This document shows positions 20,358 to 29,231 of a stretch of DNA of 64,000 nucleotides, piece by piece (positions within the stretch are counted from its first letter, which is position 1; the number at the start of each line of letters is the position of its first letter). Source of the stretch: Kangiella marina (GTDB lineage: Bacteria; Pseudomonadota; Gammaproteobacteria; Enterobacterales; Kangiellaceae). The position numbers and the translations under genes were made by a program. Location: assembly GCF_039541235.1 (NCBI RefSeq), contig NZ_BAABFV010000001.1, forward strand, positions 992,001 to 1,056,000. Direction: 5' to 3'. The notes beneath the pieces are model-generated. The model made no database searches. It was not told where the DNA came from and worked only from the letters and a program-made list of their open reading frames with translations.

Positions 20358-21212
20358 CTACTTATCTTTTTGAACTCGATAGACTTTTTCGTAAAGAGTG
20401 CCCGCAACATCGACCTTGATTGCTAACAAATACTCTTCCGGCAATTGACTATCTGGCCGCTCATTCATGGGCAGAGCGACATCCACCGTCCGACGCTCTC
20501 CAGCAAAAACAGGTTTTGATGATATTTTGCCCGATGCTAAAGGCTTATCGCCTTTAACTTCACCAGTTTCAACATTAAGTCGCTGTAAGATTTGCCCGTC
20601 TGCGTCATCGCTCTTTTCAAGGATAAAAAAGTAGCCTCCCGGTCTGACGTAAGCGTTGCCAGAGCTTGTAATATCAAAACTCAATGACTGGCTTGTCTTA
20701 TCGTAGGCCAGCGAGTGCAAAGTCGCTTCACGCTTAACATCACCAAAGAAAGCGTAAACTGGTACACCAATATTGAACTGAACATTAACACCTTTAGCTT
20801 CTGCAGAGGGCACTTGCCTAAAAAAGACCATGGCACGATGCTCACCGTCTTCTGGCTTTGCTTTAGGTCTAATCGCCATCCGCACGGTTTGTTGGCCTTT
20901 TGGCGGAACCGTCAACCGAACTGGATTAATGATTAACCATTGATCGAGACTTTGCGGCGTTGGCGGTAAGGCTCTGTAATTATTGTGCTCATCAAAGTCC
21001 CAGTTCTGAACCGAAACTTCAACCTGTAAAGGTCTTGCTCCTAAATTTAAAACCGTCACGCTCTGCGTCCCTTTCACCGCTTCGGGTTCAATCACAACAC
21101 GAGACGGAGAAATCGCTAACTGCGGTTGTAGGCTCGATTGCTCAGCAGCATTCACTGCTGTAACACTTAACAATAATAAGGTGACATAAATGGTGTTCAC
21201 TAATTGAGTCAT
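20358..21212 (-). CDS. Periplasmic pilus chaperone, PapD-like fold
   Basis: The 284-residue exported protein has a signal peptide (about residues 1-22, ending VNA). Its N-terminal immunoglobulin-like domain shows the chaperone pattern LAISPSRVVIEPE, then QSVTVLNLGARPLQVEVSV and LTVPPKGQQTVRMAIRP. A second beta domain follows (about 165-280). Such chaperones hold pilus subunits by donor-strand complementation and deliver them to the usher. It is longer than PapD (about 220 residues), as in alternate-class systems. It lies between the small-subunit genes (36 bp) and the usher gene (6 bp). Confidence 0.78.
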   Translation of the reverse strand: MTQLVNTIYVTLLLLSVTAVNAAEQSSLQPQLAISPSRVVIEPEAVKGTQSVTVLNLGARPLQVEVSVQNWDFDEHNNYRALPPTPQSLDQWLIINPVRLTVPPKGQQTVRMAIRPKAKPEDGEHRAMVFFRQVPSAEAKGVNVQFNIGVPVYAFFGDVKREATLHSLAYDKTSQSLSFDITSSGNAYVRPGGYFFILEKSDDADGQILQRLNVETGEVKGDKPLASGKISSKPVFAGERRTVDVALPMNERPDSQLPEEYLLAIKVDVAGTLYEKVYRVQKDK

Positions 21213-21248
21213 GTATAGAACCTTCTCTACGGCAGTCTAAAACCTAGC

Positions 21249-21845
21249 TTAGGGACAAAGTGATGGGTTAGCAGTACTATTATGGTGTAAGGAAATGGTC
21301 ACATCCGCTTTGTAGGCACCAGCATCTATCGCTTGTGATAGATCTAAGGTTAATATAACCCTACCTTCAGCGAAGATAACTCGACCATTTTTTCTTCGAG
21401 TATGGGCAACGTTAGTTTGTACATTCAGGATATCCAGACAGGAATTACTACTCGAACAAATTTTGTCAGGGCCACCCATTGAATTAAATTGATAGTCAGC
21501 GACAATACTGCCTTTCAATTTATCTTTGTTTTCAGCGGATAACTGCCATACCCAGTCAGCGCTCTCAGCAACCACTAGGCCTGAAGACATCGCATTAATA
21601 TCAAACGAAATGTTTAAGTCCACCCGTTGATTGATCAGGGTATTATTTTGAGTTGCTGACAAAGCAGAAGATTGCTCGGGGCCACCACCGTTAACACCAG
21701 AAACTTCAGCTCGGGACACCGAGTCCGCGAACTGGTTACCAGCACAACTAATAGCGCCTTCAGCCTGAGGTAATAAAAAGCCGATGGCCAGTACAAAAAA
21801 AGCCGAACGCAAAAGGCTCGGCTTTTTCCGTAAACTATTCATCAC
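21249..21845 (-). CDS. Small exported protein, probable minor pilus subunit or adhesin
   Basis: No family is recognised. The 198-residue protein has a signal peptide (hydrophobic residues about 13-30, ending AEG) and four or more cysteines, including Cys34, an ICSSSNSC pair and the penultimate Cys197. The remainder is Ser/Asn/Gly-rich with alternating hydrophobics, as expected for a beta-sandwich secreted protein. It lies 22 bp downstream of the other small exported gene and 36 bp upstream of the chaperone. Subunit status is inferred from the operon only. Confidence 0.6.
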   Translation of the reverse strand: MMNSLRKKPSLLRSAFFVLAIGFLLPQAEGAISCAGNQFADSVSRAEVSGVNGGGPEQSSALSATQNNTLINQRVDLNISFDINAMSSGLVVAESADWVWQLSAENKDKLKGSIVADYQFNSMGGPDKICSSSNSCLDILNVQTNVAHTRRKNGRVIFAEGRVILTLDLSQAIDAGAYKADVTISLHHNSTANPSLCP

Positions 21846-21867
21846 TCTTCTCGATAATCGAGTTGAA

Positions 21868-22407
21868 TTACGAACCAGTTACAGTGATAGTGTAGTTAGC
21901 TTGTAGCAAGCCATCATCCAAATCACTAGACGTTAAATCAACATCAAACGAAACATCACCTGCTGTCGCTGTCATTGAAGGCGTACCCGTTGCTGGTGAA
22001 ATAACCAAGTTTGAAACTGCTGATTCACTGCCGTTATCAGTAACAGAGGCGTTAAAAGTACCGTAACCTAGCGCACGTACTGCCCAGCTGTTTTGGATTG
22101 CGATGTTTGCCGTTGTACCAGTAGCTGCAGGTGTAATACCTAAATCAACAGCACCAGAAGCAATTGAACCAGCTTCAGCAGCAGTGATGGCTGAAGCACA
22201 GTCATCAGTCGTACAGTTAGCATCCAATAAGGCTGCAAACTCACCCGCAGCGAAATCTAAGTCAATGTCTGTGTACGCGTATAAAATCAATACGTCAGGA
22301 ATTGTGACATCAACATCTACGTCTAAGTTAGCCGCTTGTGAAGATGTTGAAGCGATAAACCCCGTAGCTAGTCCTACTAAAAACAGAGATTTTTTTAAGA
22401 AATTCAT
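21868..22407 (-). CDS. Small exported protein, probable major pilus subunit
   Basis: The 179-residue protein has a clean signal peptide (about residues 1-25, ending SQA). The mature part is Ala/Thr/Asp/Gly-rich and very acidic, with one cysteine pair (CTTDDC) and a C-terminal strand GLLQANYTITVTGS. Low charge diversity, repetitive small residues and an early position in a chaperone-usher operon all suit a major structural subunit. It has the strongest ribosome-binding site in the operon (GGGGAG five bases before the ATG), consistent with high expression. A CRP-like site lies 43 bp upstream. I cannot name the family. Confidence 0.62.
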   Translation of the reverse strand: MNFLKKSLFLVGLATGFIASTSSQAANLDVDVDVTIPDVLILYAYTDIDLDFAAGEFAALLDANCTTDDCASAITAAEAGSIASGAVDLGITPAATGTTANIAIQNSWAVRALGYGTFNASVTDNGSESAVSNLVISPATGTPSMTATAGDVSFDVDLTSSDLDDGLLQANYTITVTGS

Positions 22408-22449
22408 ATTACTCCCCTATAAAATTTAAATTGCTTACCAAGCAATGGA

Positions 22450-22465
22450 TGTGAACTCTATCACA
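22450..22465 (-). promoter_or_regulatory. CRP-like binding site upstream of the pilus operon
   Basis: The sequence TGTGA-ACTCTA-TCACA matches the core cAMP-CRP consensus TGTGA-N6-TCACA at all ten fixed positions. It ends 43 bp before the start codon of the first pilus gene, so it could overlap the promoter. Whether it activates or represses cannot be told. Confidence 0.55.
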
Positions 22466-22750
22466 CATATTGCTCAAAATGTAAGTCATATCTGCATTTT
22501 TTTGATCACTTTTTAATCAGATATGCATTGCAACCCTTTGAAAGCAGCATAGATCAACAAGTTACAGAAATATCTGATATAATCTGCGGTAACTCTAAAG
22601 GTTTCATTTATGCATTACAAGGGGGTGTAGGGATAAAAGCTGTATAAATTTTCGACAAATGCTGACATTTTTTGTCACTTTTATCGATTTGCGGCTCAAC
22701 TGAAAGAGCTGTTATTGTCTTTATTGAAGGGTATGCTGATAGAGAAGACG

Positions 22751-22774
22751 TAAAAAAAGCGGCCTAAGCCGCTT
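22751..22774 (-). terminator. Intrinsic terminator of the 22814-23146 gene
   Basis: On the minus strand AAGCGGC pairs with GCCGCTT around TTAG (22774-22757), followed by seven T residues. It lies 40 bp after the stop codon of the small membrane-protein gene. Confidence 0.85.
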
Positions 22775-22813
22775 AAGATTACCTATTATTGCTTTTATAA
22801 CTCGTTATTCTTA

Positions 22814-23146
22814 TTAATCTTTCCCCATATCGAATAAAGCTTTAATAGCGACAATCAAAGTAGCGGCTCCGACCATATAACCAATATTGTGCATTATATT
22901 GCCAATAATGTTACCTACACCGGCGAAGCTATTGAGCGCATCTTCTAAAGGATAGATCGCTGTTGAAGCCATTAAAAATGCTATACAAGCAATAAGGAAC
23001 CCCTTAGTTTCACTGCCAGATACATTCAGCAAGCCGACAACCAACCCAATCACCACCAATAATAGCGGAAACCAGCTGACCTCAATGAAGGCACCAATAA
23101 CAGCTACAGCTAGTCCAGCCAAAAACGCTATACCACCTATTTTCAT
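22814..23146 (-). CDS. Small integral membrane protein of unknown function
   Basis: The 110-residue protein is almost entirely hydrophobic, with about four transmembrane segments (near residues 4-22, 25-42, 48-66 and 85-106) joined by short loops. I recognise no family signature. The gene has its own terminator and is divergent from priA, with 234 bp between the starts. A ribosome-binding site GGAGGGGAG precedes the ATG, so it is likely expressed. Confidence 0.65.
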   Translation of the reverse strand: MKIGGIAFLAGLAVAVIGAFIEVSWFPLLLVVIGLVVGLLNVSGSETKGFLIACIAFLMASTAIYPLEDALNSFAGVGNIIGNIMHNIGYMVGAATLIVAIKALFDMGKD

Positions 23147-23380
23147 ACAACTCCCCTCCTCACTTGATTAGAATTAGTATATCTTGTTCTTTTATTGTTT
23201 TTGCATTAGAAAATCTTGTTAGAGCCATACACTATCAGATATTCTTACAATCACAAGTCCGACCAGGAAGAAGACCGTCATCGCCCGACCTTATTTTTAC
23301 TCAAAGAATTCTTTATTTTGAGTTGCCAACATTGGTAACAGTCCCTATCCTTTGTCTTAACGTCCCATCAAACGATTCCC

Positions 23381-25573
23381 ATGCAGCATCAAAAGGTAGT
23401 AAAGCTTGCGGTACCAACACCGCTGAGAAGAACATTCGATTACCTTTATACGGGGGCAGCACCGGTAACAGGAGGTAGAGTAGAAGTTCCTTTTGGTCGT
23501 CAATCTTTGGTCGCTACGGTACTTTCTTCTGATACGACGACGGATATCCCCCTCAATAAACTAAAGCATATAAAAAGAATCATTGATAGTAAGCCCTTAC
23601 TTCCGGACTCTATCTTTAAACTCATCCGGTTTTCAGCCAATTACTACCAACACCCTATAGGTGAAGTTTTCTCCAGTTGCCTGCCGACATTACTGAAAAA
23701 AGGTGAGGCTGCCGAGCTAGAGCCGGAGTGGCAGTGGCGACTCACGTTGGCTGGGGAGCAAGCAATTCCAACCTTGCGTAAAAATGCCGTTAAGCAACAA
23801 CAACTGTTCCAGCTCTGCCAAGAGCACAGCGGGTTAATTGATGAACCTCTGCTCAGTCAACATGACTTTACGCCGTCTTACCTCAAAACCTTTGAGGAGA
23901 AAGGGTGGCTGGTTAAAGAAACCAAAGACACACACAGTATTTATGAACCCAGCCCTGACTATGAGCAAAAGCTCGAACTCAATGCTGAGCAAGCGGCAGC
24001 CGTAGAAACCATCAGTCCTCACCTGGGAAGCTTTAAGGGATTCTTGATTGATGGTGTCACCGGTAGCGGCAAAACAGAAATTTACATGCAACTCATCGAG
24101 CAGACGTTGCGTAATAAAAAGCAAGTCCTGTTACTGGTACCAGAAATCGGACTAACGCCCCAAACCGTCAAACGGATCGAGCGACGCTTTAATGTACCCA
24201 TCGCGATGCTCCATTCAGGGCTGACCGACAAACAACGTTTGAACATTTGGCTCAAAGCTCGACAAGGTCAACTGTCTATTATTATTGGCACACGCTCCGC
24301 GCTGTTTACGCCTTTGGCTGAGCCAGGCCTGATTATTGTCGATGAGGAACATGATCTCTCCTACAAACAACAAGATGGTTTTCGGTATTCGGCCCGTGAT
24401 CTTGCCATAGTCAGGGCCCAGTACGAAGACCTTCCCGTTGTTTTGGGGAGCGCAACGCCATCAATGGAGTCACTGCATAACGTCAAACAAGGTAAGCTGG
24501 CGTTACTGCGTCTAACTAAGCGCGCCGGTGAAGCAAAGCCTCCGCATATTAAAGTGCTGGATGTGCGCCAACGCCACCTGAATCAAGGTTTATCGCAGCC
24601 ACTCATCGACGCCATGAGGCAGCACTTAGAGCTGGGCCAACAGTGCATGATCTTTCTCAATCGGCGTGGTTTTGCTCCCACGTTAATGTGCCATGAATGC
24701 GGCTGGATCGCTGACTGCCAACGCTGCGATCGCCACATGACTTATCATCAGCGCTTTAAACGCTTGCATTGCCATCATTGTGACAAGCAAGTCTTCACGC
24801 CGAAACGGTGCCCGGAATGTCAATCCCCCCAACTCAACCCGGTTGGGCTTGGTACAGAGCGGTTAGAAGAAGCATTAAAGGCGCTGTTTCCAGAGCATAC
24901 CGTCGCCCGCGTCGATCGTGACAGCACACGACGCAAAGACTCGATGCAAGACATTGTCCAAGCCATTAAAAATGATGACATTGATATTTTAATCGGCACC
25001 CAAATGCTGGCCAAAGGCCATCACTTCCCTAAACTGTCTTTAGTGGGGGTCGTCGACACCGATGGTTGTTTATTTAGCGCAGACTTCCGCGCCACAGAGC
25101 GCACCGCCCAACTATTAACTCAAGTTGCTGGGCGAGCCGGACGTTCGAAAGGCATGAAAGGTGAAGTTGTGATTCAGTCACATCACCCCGACCACCCGTT
25201 ACTGGTCAACCTCTTTACTCAGGATTATCAAACGCTCAGTGACAAAGTGCTGCAGGAGCGTGAAGAGGCACTGCTTCCACCGTTTGCAGCGATGGCCATT
25301 TTTCGTGCCGAAGCGAATACTCTTGAAATGCCAATGACCTTCCTCAACGAAGTCAAACAGCAGCTTAATCACACTCAGCTCACGGTATTCGGGCCCTTTC
25401 CTGCGCCGATGCCTAAGCGCGCGGGAAAAATGCGAGCTCAGTTAATGGTACAGCACAGCCAGCGTAAAGTACTACAGCAAGCCCTAACGCCGATCACTCC
25501 ATCACTCGAGCAACTTCCGAGCTCACGCAAAGTTCGCTGGTCGATTGACGTCGATCCACAGGAGGTCTTTTAA
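23381..25573 (+). CDS. priA: Primosomal protein N' (replication restart helicase)
   Basis: PriA recognises stalled forks and D-loops and reloads DnaB through the primosome. The 730-residue protein has the N-terminal DNA 3'-end-binding domain (residues 1-100), a helicase core with Walker A GVTGSGKTE (225-233), Walker B DEEH, and GSATPS and QVAGRAGR motifs, and the cysteine-rich zinc-binding insert beginning CHECGWIADCQRC and ending CPEC (about 437-480). The length matches E. coli PriA (732). It is followed by a SPOR gene 138 bp downstream, the frequent priA-ftsN-hslVU neighbourhood. Confidence 0.97.
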   Translation: MQHQKVVKLAVPTPLRRTFDYLYTGAAPVTGGRVEVPFGRQSLVATVLSSDTTTDIPLNKLKHIKRIIDSKPLLPDSIFKLIRFSANYYQHPIGEVFSSCLPTLLKKGEAAELEPEWQWRLTLAGEQAIPTLRKNAVKQQQLFQLCQEHSGLIDEPLLSQHDFTPSYLKTFEEKGWLVKETKDTHSIYEPSPDYEQKLELNAEQAAAVETISPHLGSFKGFLIDGVTGSGKTEIYMQLIEQTLRNKKQVLLLVPEIGLTPQTVKRIERRFNVPIAMLHSGLTDKQRLNIWLKARQGQLSIIIGTRSALFTPLAEPGLIIVDEEHDLSYKQQDGFRYSARDLAIVRAQYEDLPVVLGSATPSMESLHNVKQGKLALLRLTKRAGEAKPPHIKVLDVRQRHLNQGLSQPLIDAMRQHLELGQQCMIFLNRRGFAPTLMCHECGWIADCQRCDRHMTYHQRFKRLHCHHCDKQVFTPKRCPECQSPQLNPVGLGTERLEEALKALFPEHTVARVDRDSTRRKDSMQDIVQAIKNDDIDILIGTQMLAKGHHFPKLSLVGVVDTDGCLFSADFRATERTAQLLTQVAGRAGRSKGMKGEVVIQSHHPDHPLLVNLFTQDYQTLSDKVLQEREEALLPPFAAMAIFRAEANTLEMPMTFLNEVKQQLNHTQLTVFGPFPAPMPKRAGKMRAQLMVQHSQRKVLQQALTPITPSLEQLPSSRKVRWSIDVDPQEVF

Positions 25574-25711
25574 CCATTGTTGTCTAGCCAGTCTCATATT
25601 TTTTAGCTTTTCCAACAGTTGCCGTTGGACTTCCTTGGCACAGGGCTTAAAATACCTCGAAATGCCTTTGGCGCCTTGCACCATTGATACTGATACCCTT
25701 AGAGCGAAAAC

Positions 25712-26281
25712 ATGACCAAAGATTACGCCAAGCGTAAGCGCACTAGAAACAAAACCAATACGCGCACCCCGACCAAGACGGCTTCTAAAAAGCCAATGTC
25801 TCCTATCGTGGTATTCATCAGTGGTATTTTAATCACCCTATTCGCGGTGTTTTTGTGGGCTATCGTAAAAAAGCCTGATGTGTTGAAAGAACTAGTTTCT
25901 GATGACAAGCAGCCTGTGGCACAAACCGACCAGTCAGCCGTAGCTACTGATAAAGAAGAGACAACAGACGAGACTGAGGACAAAGGTACCGAGTTTACCT
26001 ACCATGAGGCTCTCACCAATAAGAAAGTAAATGTAGACATTACCAAGCCCAAAACTACCGACAGCAATAAAACTTACATTATGCAGTGTGGTGCTTTTAA
26101 GCAGCTTGCCGATGCTGAGCGCATGAAAGCCGAGCTCGCGTTCATCGGCTTCCAAGCCACAGTACTCAGTAAAGGCGAATGGCATCGAGTTCGACTTGGC
26201 CCTTACAACAGCAAACGTACCGCTGAGAGCGACCGCCATAAATTACAAAACAACAACTATCAGACCTGCCAAATTTGGTAA
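25712..26281 (+). CDS. SPOR-domain protein, FtsN-like
   Basis: The 189-residue protein has a basic cytoplasmic N-terminus (KRKRTRNKTNTRTPTK), one transmembrane helix (about residues 29-50), an acidic low-complexity linker (about 60-95) and a C-terminal SPOR domain (about 112-189; TYIMQCGAFKQLADAERMKA). FtsN triggers septal peptidoglycan synthesis in gammaproteobacteria. Position between priA and hslVU supports an FtsN assignment. It is much shorter than E. coli FtsN (319), with a reduced linker, so a general SPOR protein is the alternative. Confidence 0.8.
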   Translation: MTKDYAKRKRTRNKTNTRTPTKTASKKPMSPIVVFISGILITLFAVFLWAIVKKPDVLKELVSDDKQPVAQTDQSAVATDKEETTDETEDKGTEFTYHEALTNKKVNVDITKPKTTDSNKTYIMQCGAFKQLADAERMKAELAFIGFQATVLSKGEWHRVRLGPYNSKRTAESDRHKLQNNNYQTCQIW

Positions 26282-26322
26282 TTCAAAAAAGATAGTACAC
26301 AAGAACGTTTAAAGGAGTCTTT

Positions 26323-26898
26323 ATGAAAAAGGTATTACAGGCCATCGTGTTGCTGGCGGTTACATTTGGAGTGGCTTACTGCATTGGTTATTATGTTGGC
26401 CATAAACTTATTCCAATCAAACACGCCCCAAAAGCCTCCAGCGAACAACTAGAGACAACATCAAGCGAAGATAACAGCTCGCTCAAACAAGCTTTGGCAA
26501 AAGAACAACAGAAAACTCAGCTTTTGCAAAAAGAGTTAGAAACTAAAGACCAACAAATTGCACAGTTACAGCAAGCAGCAACTGAGTCCACCACCGCCAC
26601 TTACCAAGAAAAAGTGATTCCAGCCACCGATTATGAACGCGGTAATTACGTCACTAACCTTGTCCATTTCTTTAATTCTGGCAAGAACACAACTCAGGTT
26701 TCAGATGTTCAATGTGAAGCCAATAGTTGTCAGCTGAAAGCCAATATTTCAGCTGGAGCCAATACCAACCCGGAAATATCCCAATTAATGAAGTTTTTTG
26801 ATGAAAACTCCAAGCCCGGACTCTATACGCGTGTAGCACTTGGCTCCGTGGAAAAGAAGCAAGACGGAAGTGAAATAGTCCTTAATCTTTCGCTGTAG
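26323..26898 (+). CDS. Membrane-anchored coiled-coil protein of unknown function
   Basis: The 191-residue protein has an N-terminal transmembrane helix (about residues 5-27), then a strongly predicted coiled coil rich in Gln, Lys and Glu (about 45-90; QKTQLLQKELETKDQQIAQL). A small C-terminal domain (100-191) follows, with two cysteines in VQCEANSCQL that may form a disulfide in the periplasm. It starts 41 bp after the FtsN-like gene and precedes the heat-shock promoter of hslVU. The family is not recognised. The anchored arrangement next to a SPOR gene suggests an envelope role, which is only contextual. Confidence 0.68.
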   Translation: MKKVLQAIVLLAVTFGVAYCIGYYVGHKLIPIKHAPKASSEQLETTSSEDNSSLKQALAKEQQKTQLLQKELETKDQQIAQLQQAATESTTATYQEKVIPATDYERGNYVTNLVHFFNSGKNTTQVSDVQCEANSCQLKANISAGANTNPEISQLMKFFDENSKPGLYTRVALGSVEKKQDGSEIVLNLSL

Positions 26899-27045
26899 TA
26901 AAAACCTACCGTCGGCTTGTACTCATAAATCTGGTTTCGTTTGTTAACTATCATTAGCAATCGAAGCCACCAACCTCACTCTCCATCCCTTCTTTATCAA
27001 TTAATACTCTGCAACATTTTAAGCTCAAAATCCGCGCAATCTGTC

Positions 27046-27074
27046 CTTGAATTACCCCTCCCAGCCCCCATTTA
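27046..27074 (+). promoter_or_regulatory. Sigma-32 heat-shock promoter of hslVU
   Basis: CTTGAA at 27046-27051 and CCCCATTTA at 27066-27074 are separated by 14 bp, matching the E. coli sigma-32 consensus (CTTGAA, 13-15 bp, CCCCATnT) at essentially every position. Transcription would start near 27080, giving a leader of about 30 nt before hslV. Confidence 0.88.
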
Positions 27075-27109
27075 GCTGAATAACGAAGAACAAAACTCCG
27101 GAGCTGATT

Positions 27110-27649
27110 TTGGAACAATATCGTGGAACCACCATTTTATCGGTGCGTCGCAATGGAAAAGTCGTCATCGGTGGCGACGGTCAGGTTTCCCTCGGCAATA
27201 CCATTATGAAAGGTAATGCTCGCAAAGTACGTCGCTTATACAACGACCAAGTTATCGCAGGTTTCGCTGGAGGAACCGCTGATGCTTTTACGTTATTTGA
27301 ACGCTTTGAAGCCAAATTAGAGTCTCATGGCGGTAAACTTATGCGCGCAGCGGTTGAACTAGCCAAGGACTGGCGTACCGATCGCGCCCTGCGCAAATTA
27401 GAAGCTTTATTAGCGGTAGCCGATAAAGAGCATTCATTGGTCATCACGGGTAATGGCGATGTGATCCAACCTGAAGATGACTTAATCGCAATCGGTTCTG
27501 GTGGCGCATTTGCTCAATCCGCAGCGAAAGCTTTACTGCAAAAAACGGAATTGGATGCGCGCGAGATTGTCGAAACTGGCTTAACCATAGCCGGTGATAT
27601 TTGTATTTATACGAATCACAATCAAACCATCGAAGAATTAACCTACTAA
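27110..27649 (+). CDS. hslV: ATP-dependent protease peptidase subunit HslV
   Basis: HslV is the threonine peptidase that forms two hexameric rings with HslU. The 179-residue protein starts at TTG (27110), supported by CGGAG six bases upstream. This gives a six-residue propeptide MEQYRG before catalytic Thr7 of [12 protein letters not shown]; the propeptide is removed autocatalytically in the family. [21 protein letters not shown] and [17 protein letters not shown] are characteristic, and the protein ends EELTY. It lies 36 bp after a consensus sigma-32 promoter and is cotranscribed with hslU. Confidence 0.97.
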   Translation: MEQYRGTTILSVRRNGKVVIGGDGQVSLGNTIMKGNARKVRRLYNDQVIAGFAGGTADAFTLFERFEAKLESHGGKLMRAAVELAKDWRTDRALRKLEALLAVADKEHSLVITGNGDVIQPEDDLIAIGSGGAFAQSAAKALLQKTELDAREIVETGLTIAGDICIYTNHNQTIEELTY

Positions 27650-27662
27650 AACATTATCCGCT

Positions 27663-27685
27663 ATTCCCGCGAAGGTGGGAATGAC
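27663..27685 (+). repeat. REP-like palindrome between hslV and hslU
   Basis: ATTCCCGC-GAAG-GTGGGAAT followed by GAC forms a hairpin with one G-T pair. A second copy with the same design (ATCCCCGC-N4-GCGGGGAT-GAC) lies at 52266-52288. The element falls in the 77-bp gap between the two genes of one operon. Confidence 0.6.
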
Positions 27686-27726
27686 AGAATTTGATGTAGA
27701 ACAAAATTTGATATAGAGAATTAATT

Positions 27727-29070
27727 ATGTCTATGACACCACGTGAAATTGTCCATGAGTTAGACAAACACATTATCGGCCAAAGCGGAGCGAAACGCTC
27801 GGTGGCTATCGCCCTGCGTAACCGCTGGCGCCGTATGCAAGTCGACGAAAGCTTGCGTAATGAAATCACCCCTAAAAATATTTTGATGATCGGCCCAACC
27901 GGTGTCGGTAAAACTGAAATTGCGCGTCGCTTGGCTAAACTCGCCAACGCGCCATTCATTAAAATTGAGGCCACAAAGTTTACCGAAGTCGGTTATGTTG
28001 GTCGCGACGTTGAATCCATTATCCGCGACTTAGTGGACGCAGCCTTCAAGATGCTACGCGAACAAGAAATGGCAAAAGTTGAAAATCGCGCGCAAGATGC
28101 GGCTGAAGAAAAAGTACTGGATGCCTTGCTTCCTCCAGCCCGCCAATCATCGACCGACTCCGCATGGGATCAAGAAGAAAAACCAAAAGCTGAAGACTCT
28201 TCAGCGCGACAGGTGTTCCGCAAGAAACTTCGTCAGGGCGACTTGGACGATAAAGAAATCGAGATTGATGTTGCACAGATGGCGGTCGGGATCGATATTA
28301 TGGCACCTCCAGGCATGGAAGATATGACCAACCAGCTCCAATCCATGTTCCAGAACATGAGCCCGAGCAAAAGTAAAAAGCGTAAAGTTAAAGTGAAAGA
28401 CGCGCTCAAGATGCTGACCGAAGAAGAAGCGGCAAAGATGATCGATCAGGAAGAGCTTAAGATTAAAGCCGTTGAGTCTGTCGAGCAACACGGTATCGTC
28501 TTCCTCGATGAAATCGACAAAGTCACTAAGCGTAGCGACAACCAGGAAGGCGGTGTCTCACGCGAAGGCGTTCAGCGCGACTTATTACCTTTAGTAGAAG
28601 GCTGTACGGTCAATACCAAGTACGGCATGATCAAAACTGATCACATTCTGTTTATCGCTTCTGGCGCGTTCCATTTGTCCAAACCGTCAGACCTGATCCC
28701 TGAGCTACAAGGTCGTCTACCGATCCGAGTTGAACTTCGTGCGTTAACGCCGGAAGACTTTAAACGTATCTTGACTGAGCCAGACGCAGCATTGACTAAG
28801 CAGTATCAAGCCTTATTAGCGACAGAAGGTAAAACCATCGAGTTCACTGAGGATGGTATCGAGAAAATCGCTGAATACTCTTTCCAAGTCAATGAGACCA
28901 CTGAAAACATTGGCGCACGTCGTCTACACACTGTCATGGAGCGCTTGCTGGATGAAGTCTCTTTTGAGGCGAGTGAAAGCGATGAGTTACTCACCATTGA
29001 TTCAACTTATGTCAGCAAACAATTATCTGAACTGGCGGATGATGAAGATTTAAGTCGATTTATCCTTTAA
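27727..29070 (+). CDS. hslU: ATP-dependent protease ATPase subunit HslU
   Basis: HslU is the AAA+ unfoldase partner of HslV. The 447-residue protein has Walker A GPTGVGKT (56-63), the pore loop GYVG (89-92), an inserted I-domain (about 110-240), Walker B VFLDEIDK, and a C-terminal LSRFIL tail that inserts into HslV. The length is normal for the family (443 in E. coli). It lies 77 bp after hslV, with a REP-like hairpin in the gap, and is followed by a strong terminator. Expression should be heat-inducible from 27046. Confidence 0.97.
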   Translation: MSMTPREIVHELDKHIIGQSGAKRSVAIALRNRWRRMQVDESLRNEITPKNILMIGPTGVGKTEIARRLAKLANAPFIKIEATKFTEVGYVGRDVESIIRDLVDAAFKMLREQEMAKVENRAQDAAEEKVLDALLPPARQSSTDSAWDQEEKPKAEDSSARQVFRKKLRQGDLDDKEIEIDVAQMAVGIDIMAPPGMEDMTNQLQSMFQNMSPSKSKKRKVKVKDALKMLTEEEAAKMIDQEELKIKAVESVEQHGIVFLDEIDKVTKRSDNQEGGVSREGVQRDLLPLVEGCTVNTKYGMIKTDHILFIASGAFHLSKPSDLIPELQGRLPIRVELRALTPEDFKRILTEPDAALTKQYQALLATEGKTIEFTEDGIEKIAEYSFQVNETTENIGARRLHTVMERLLDEVSFEASESDELLTIDSTYVSKQLSELADDEDLSRFIL

Positions 29071-29103
29071 ATACATCCGTTTGATAGTTTGTCCCCCTAA
29101 GTT

Positions 29104-29128
29104 AAAGGCCGGTTTAGCCGGCCTTTTT
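29104..29128 (+). terminator. Intrinsic terminator after hslU
   Basis: AAAGGCCGG (29104-29112) pairs with CCGGCCTTT (29118-29126) around TTTAG, with a T run to 29128. It lies 34 bp after the hslU stop and directly abuts the protease relic. Confidence 0.9.
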
Positions 29129-29131
29129 ATG

Positions 29132-29206
29132 TATTATAGTCAATACATTAGCTTATACGCCTATCAATCATATTCAGGCGTCACGTTACACGTCGTTTGG
29201 GAATAA
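29132..29206 (+). pseudogene. Relic of the C-terminal end of a subtilase PPC domain
   Basis: In one frame, 24 codons followed by TAA encode YYSQYISLYAYQSYSGV and then TLHVVWE. The last 22 residues match the end of the intact protease at 29670-31517 ([15 protein letters not shown] then TLNVVWE) at 16 positions. There is no start codon, and the fragment begins immediately after the hslU terminator. It is followed by a terminator (29232-29256) that shares the CTAGGGTCGGCTTTTT core with the terminator of the intact gene. It is best explained as what is left of a tandem paralogue. Nucleotide divergence at synonymous sites suggests that it is not recent. Confidence 0.8.
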
Positions 29207-29231
29207 ACGTGTAACCCATTGTTCCACACTT

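Larger units (their letters stand above)
22408..22813. other. Intergenic region upstream of the pilus operon
   Basis: These 406 bp hold the leader of the pilus operon, the CRP-like palindrome at 22450-22465, an inverted GACAAA/TTTGTC pair (22654-22659 and 22671-22676) of unknown meaning, and the terminator of the neighbouring membrane-protein gene (22751-22774). I see no further gene and no convincing -35/-10 pair. Confidence 0.6.

Noticed and set aside
22654-22676. GACAAA/TTTGTC inverted repeat as an operator
   Set aside because: The arms are only six bases, AT-rich and far from either gene start. Chance is a simpler explanation.
23164-23478. 104-codon frame overlapping the priA start
   Set aside because: It is out of frame with priA and covers the priA upstream region; no signal or domain is present.
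25523-25685. 54-codon minus-strand frame in the priA-ftsN-like interval
   Set aside because: It overlaps the end of priA, lacks a good ribosome-binding site and shows no domain. The peptide looks coding-like only in part.
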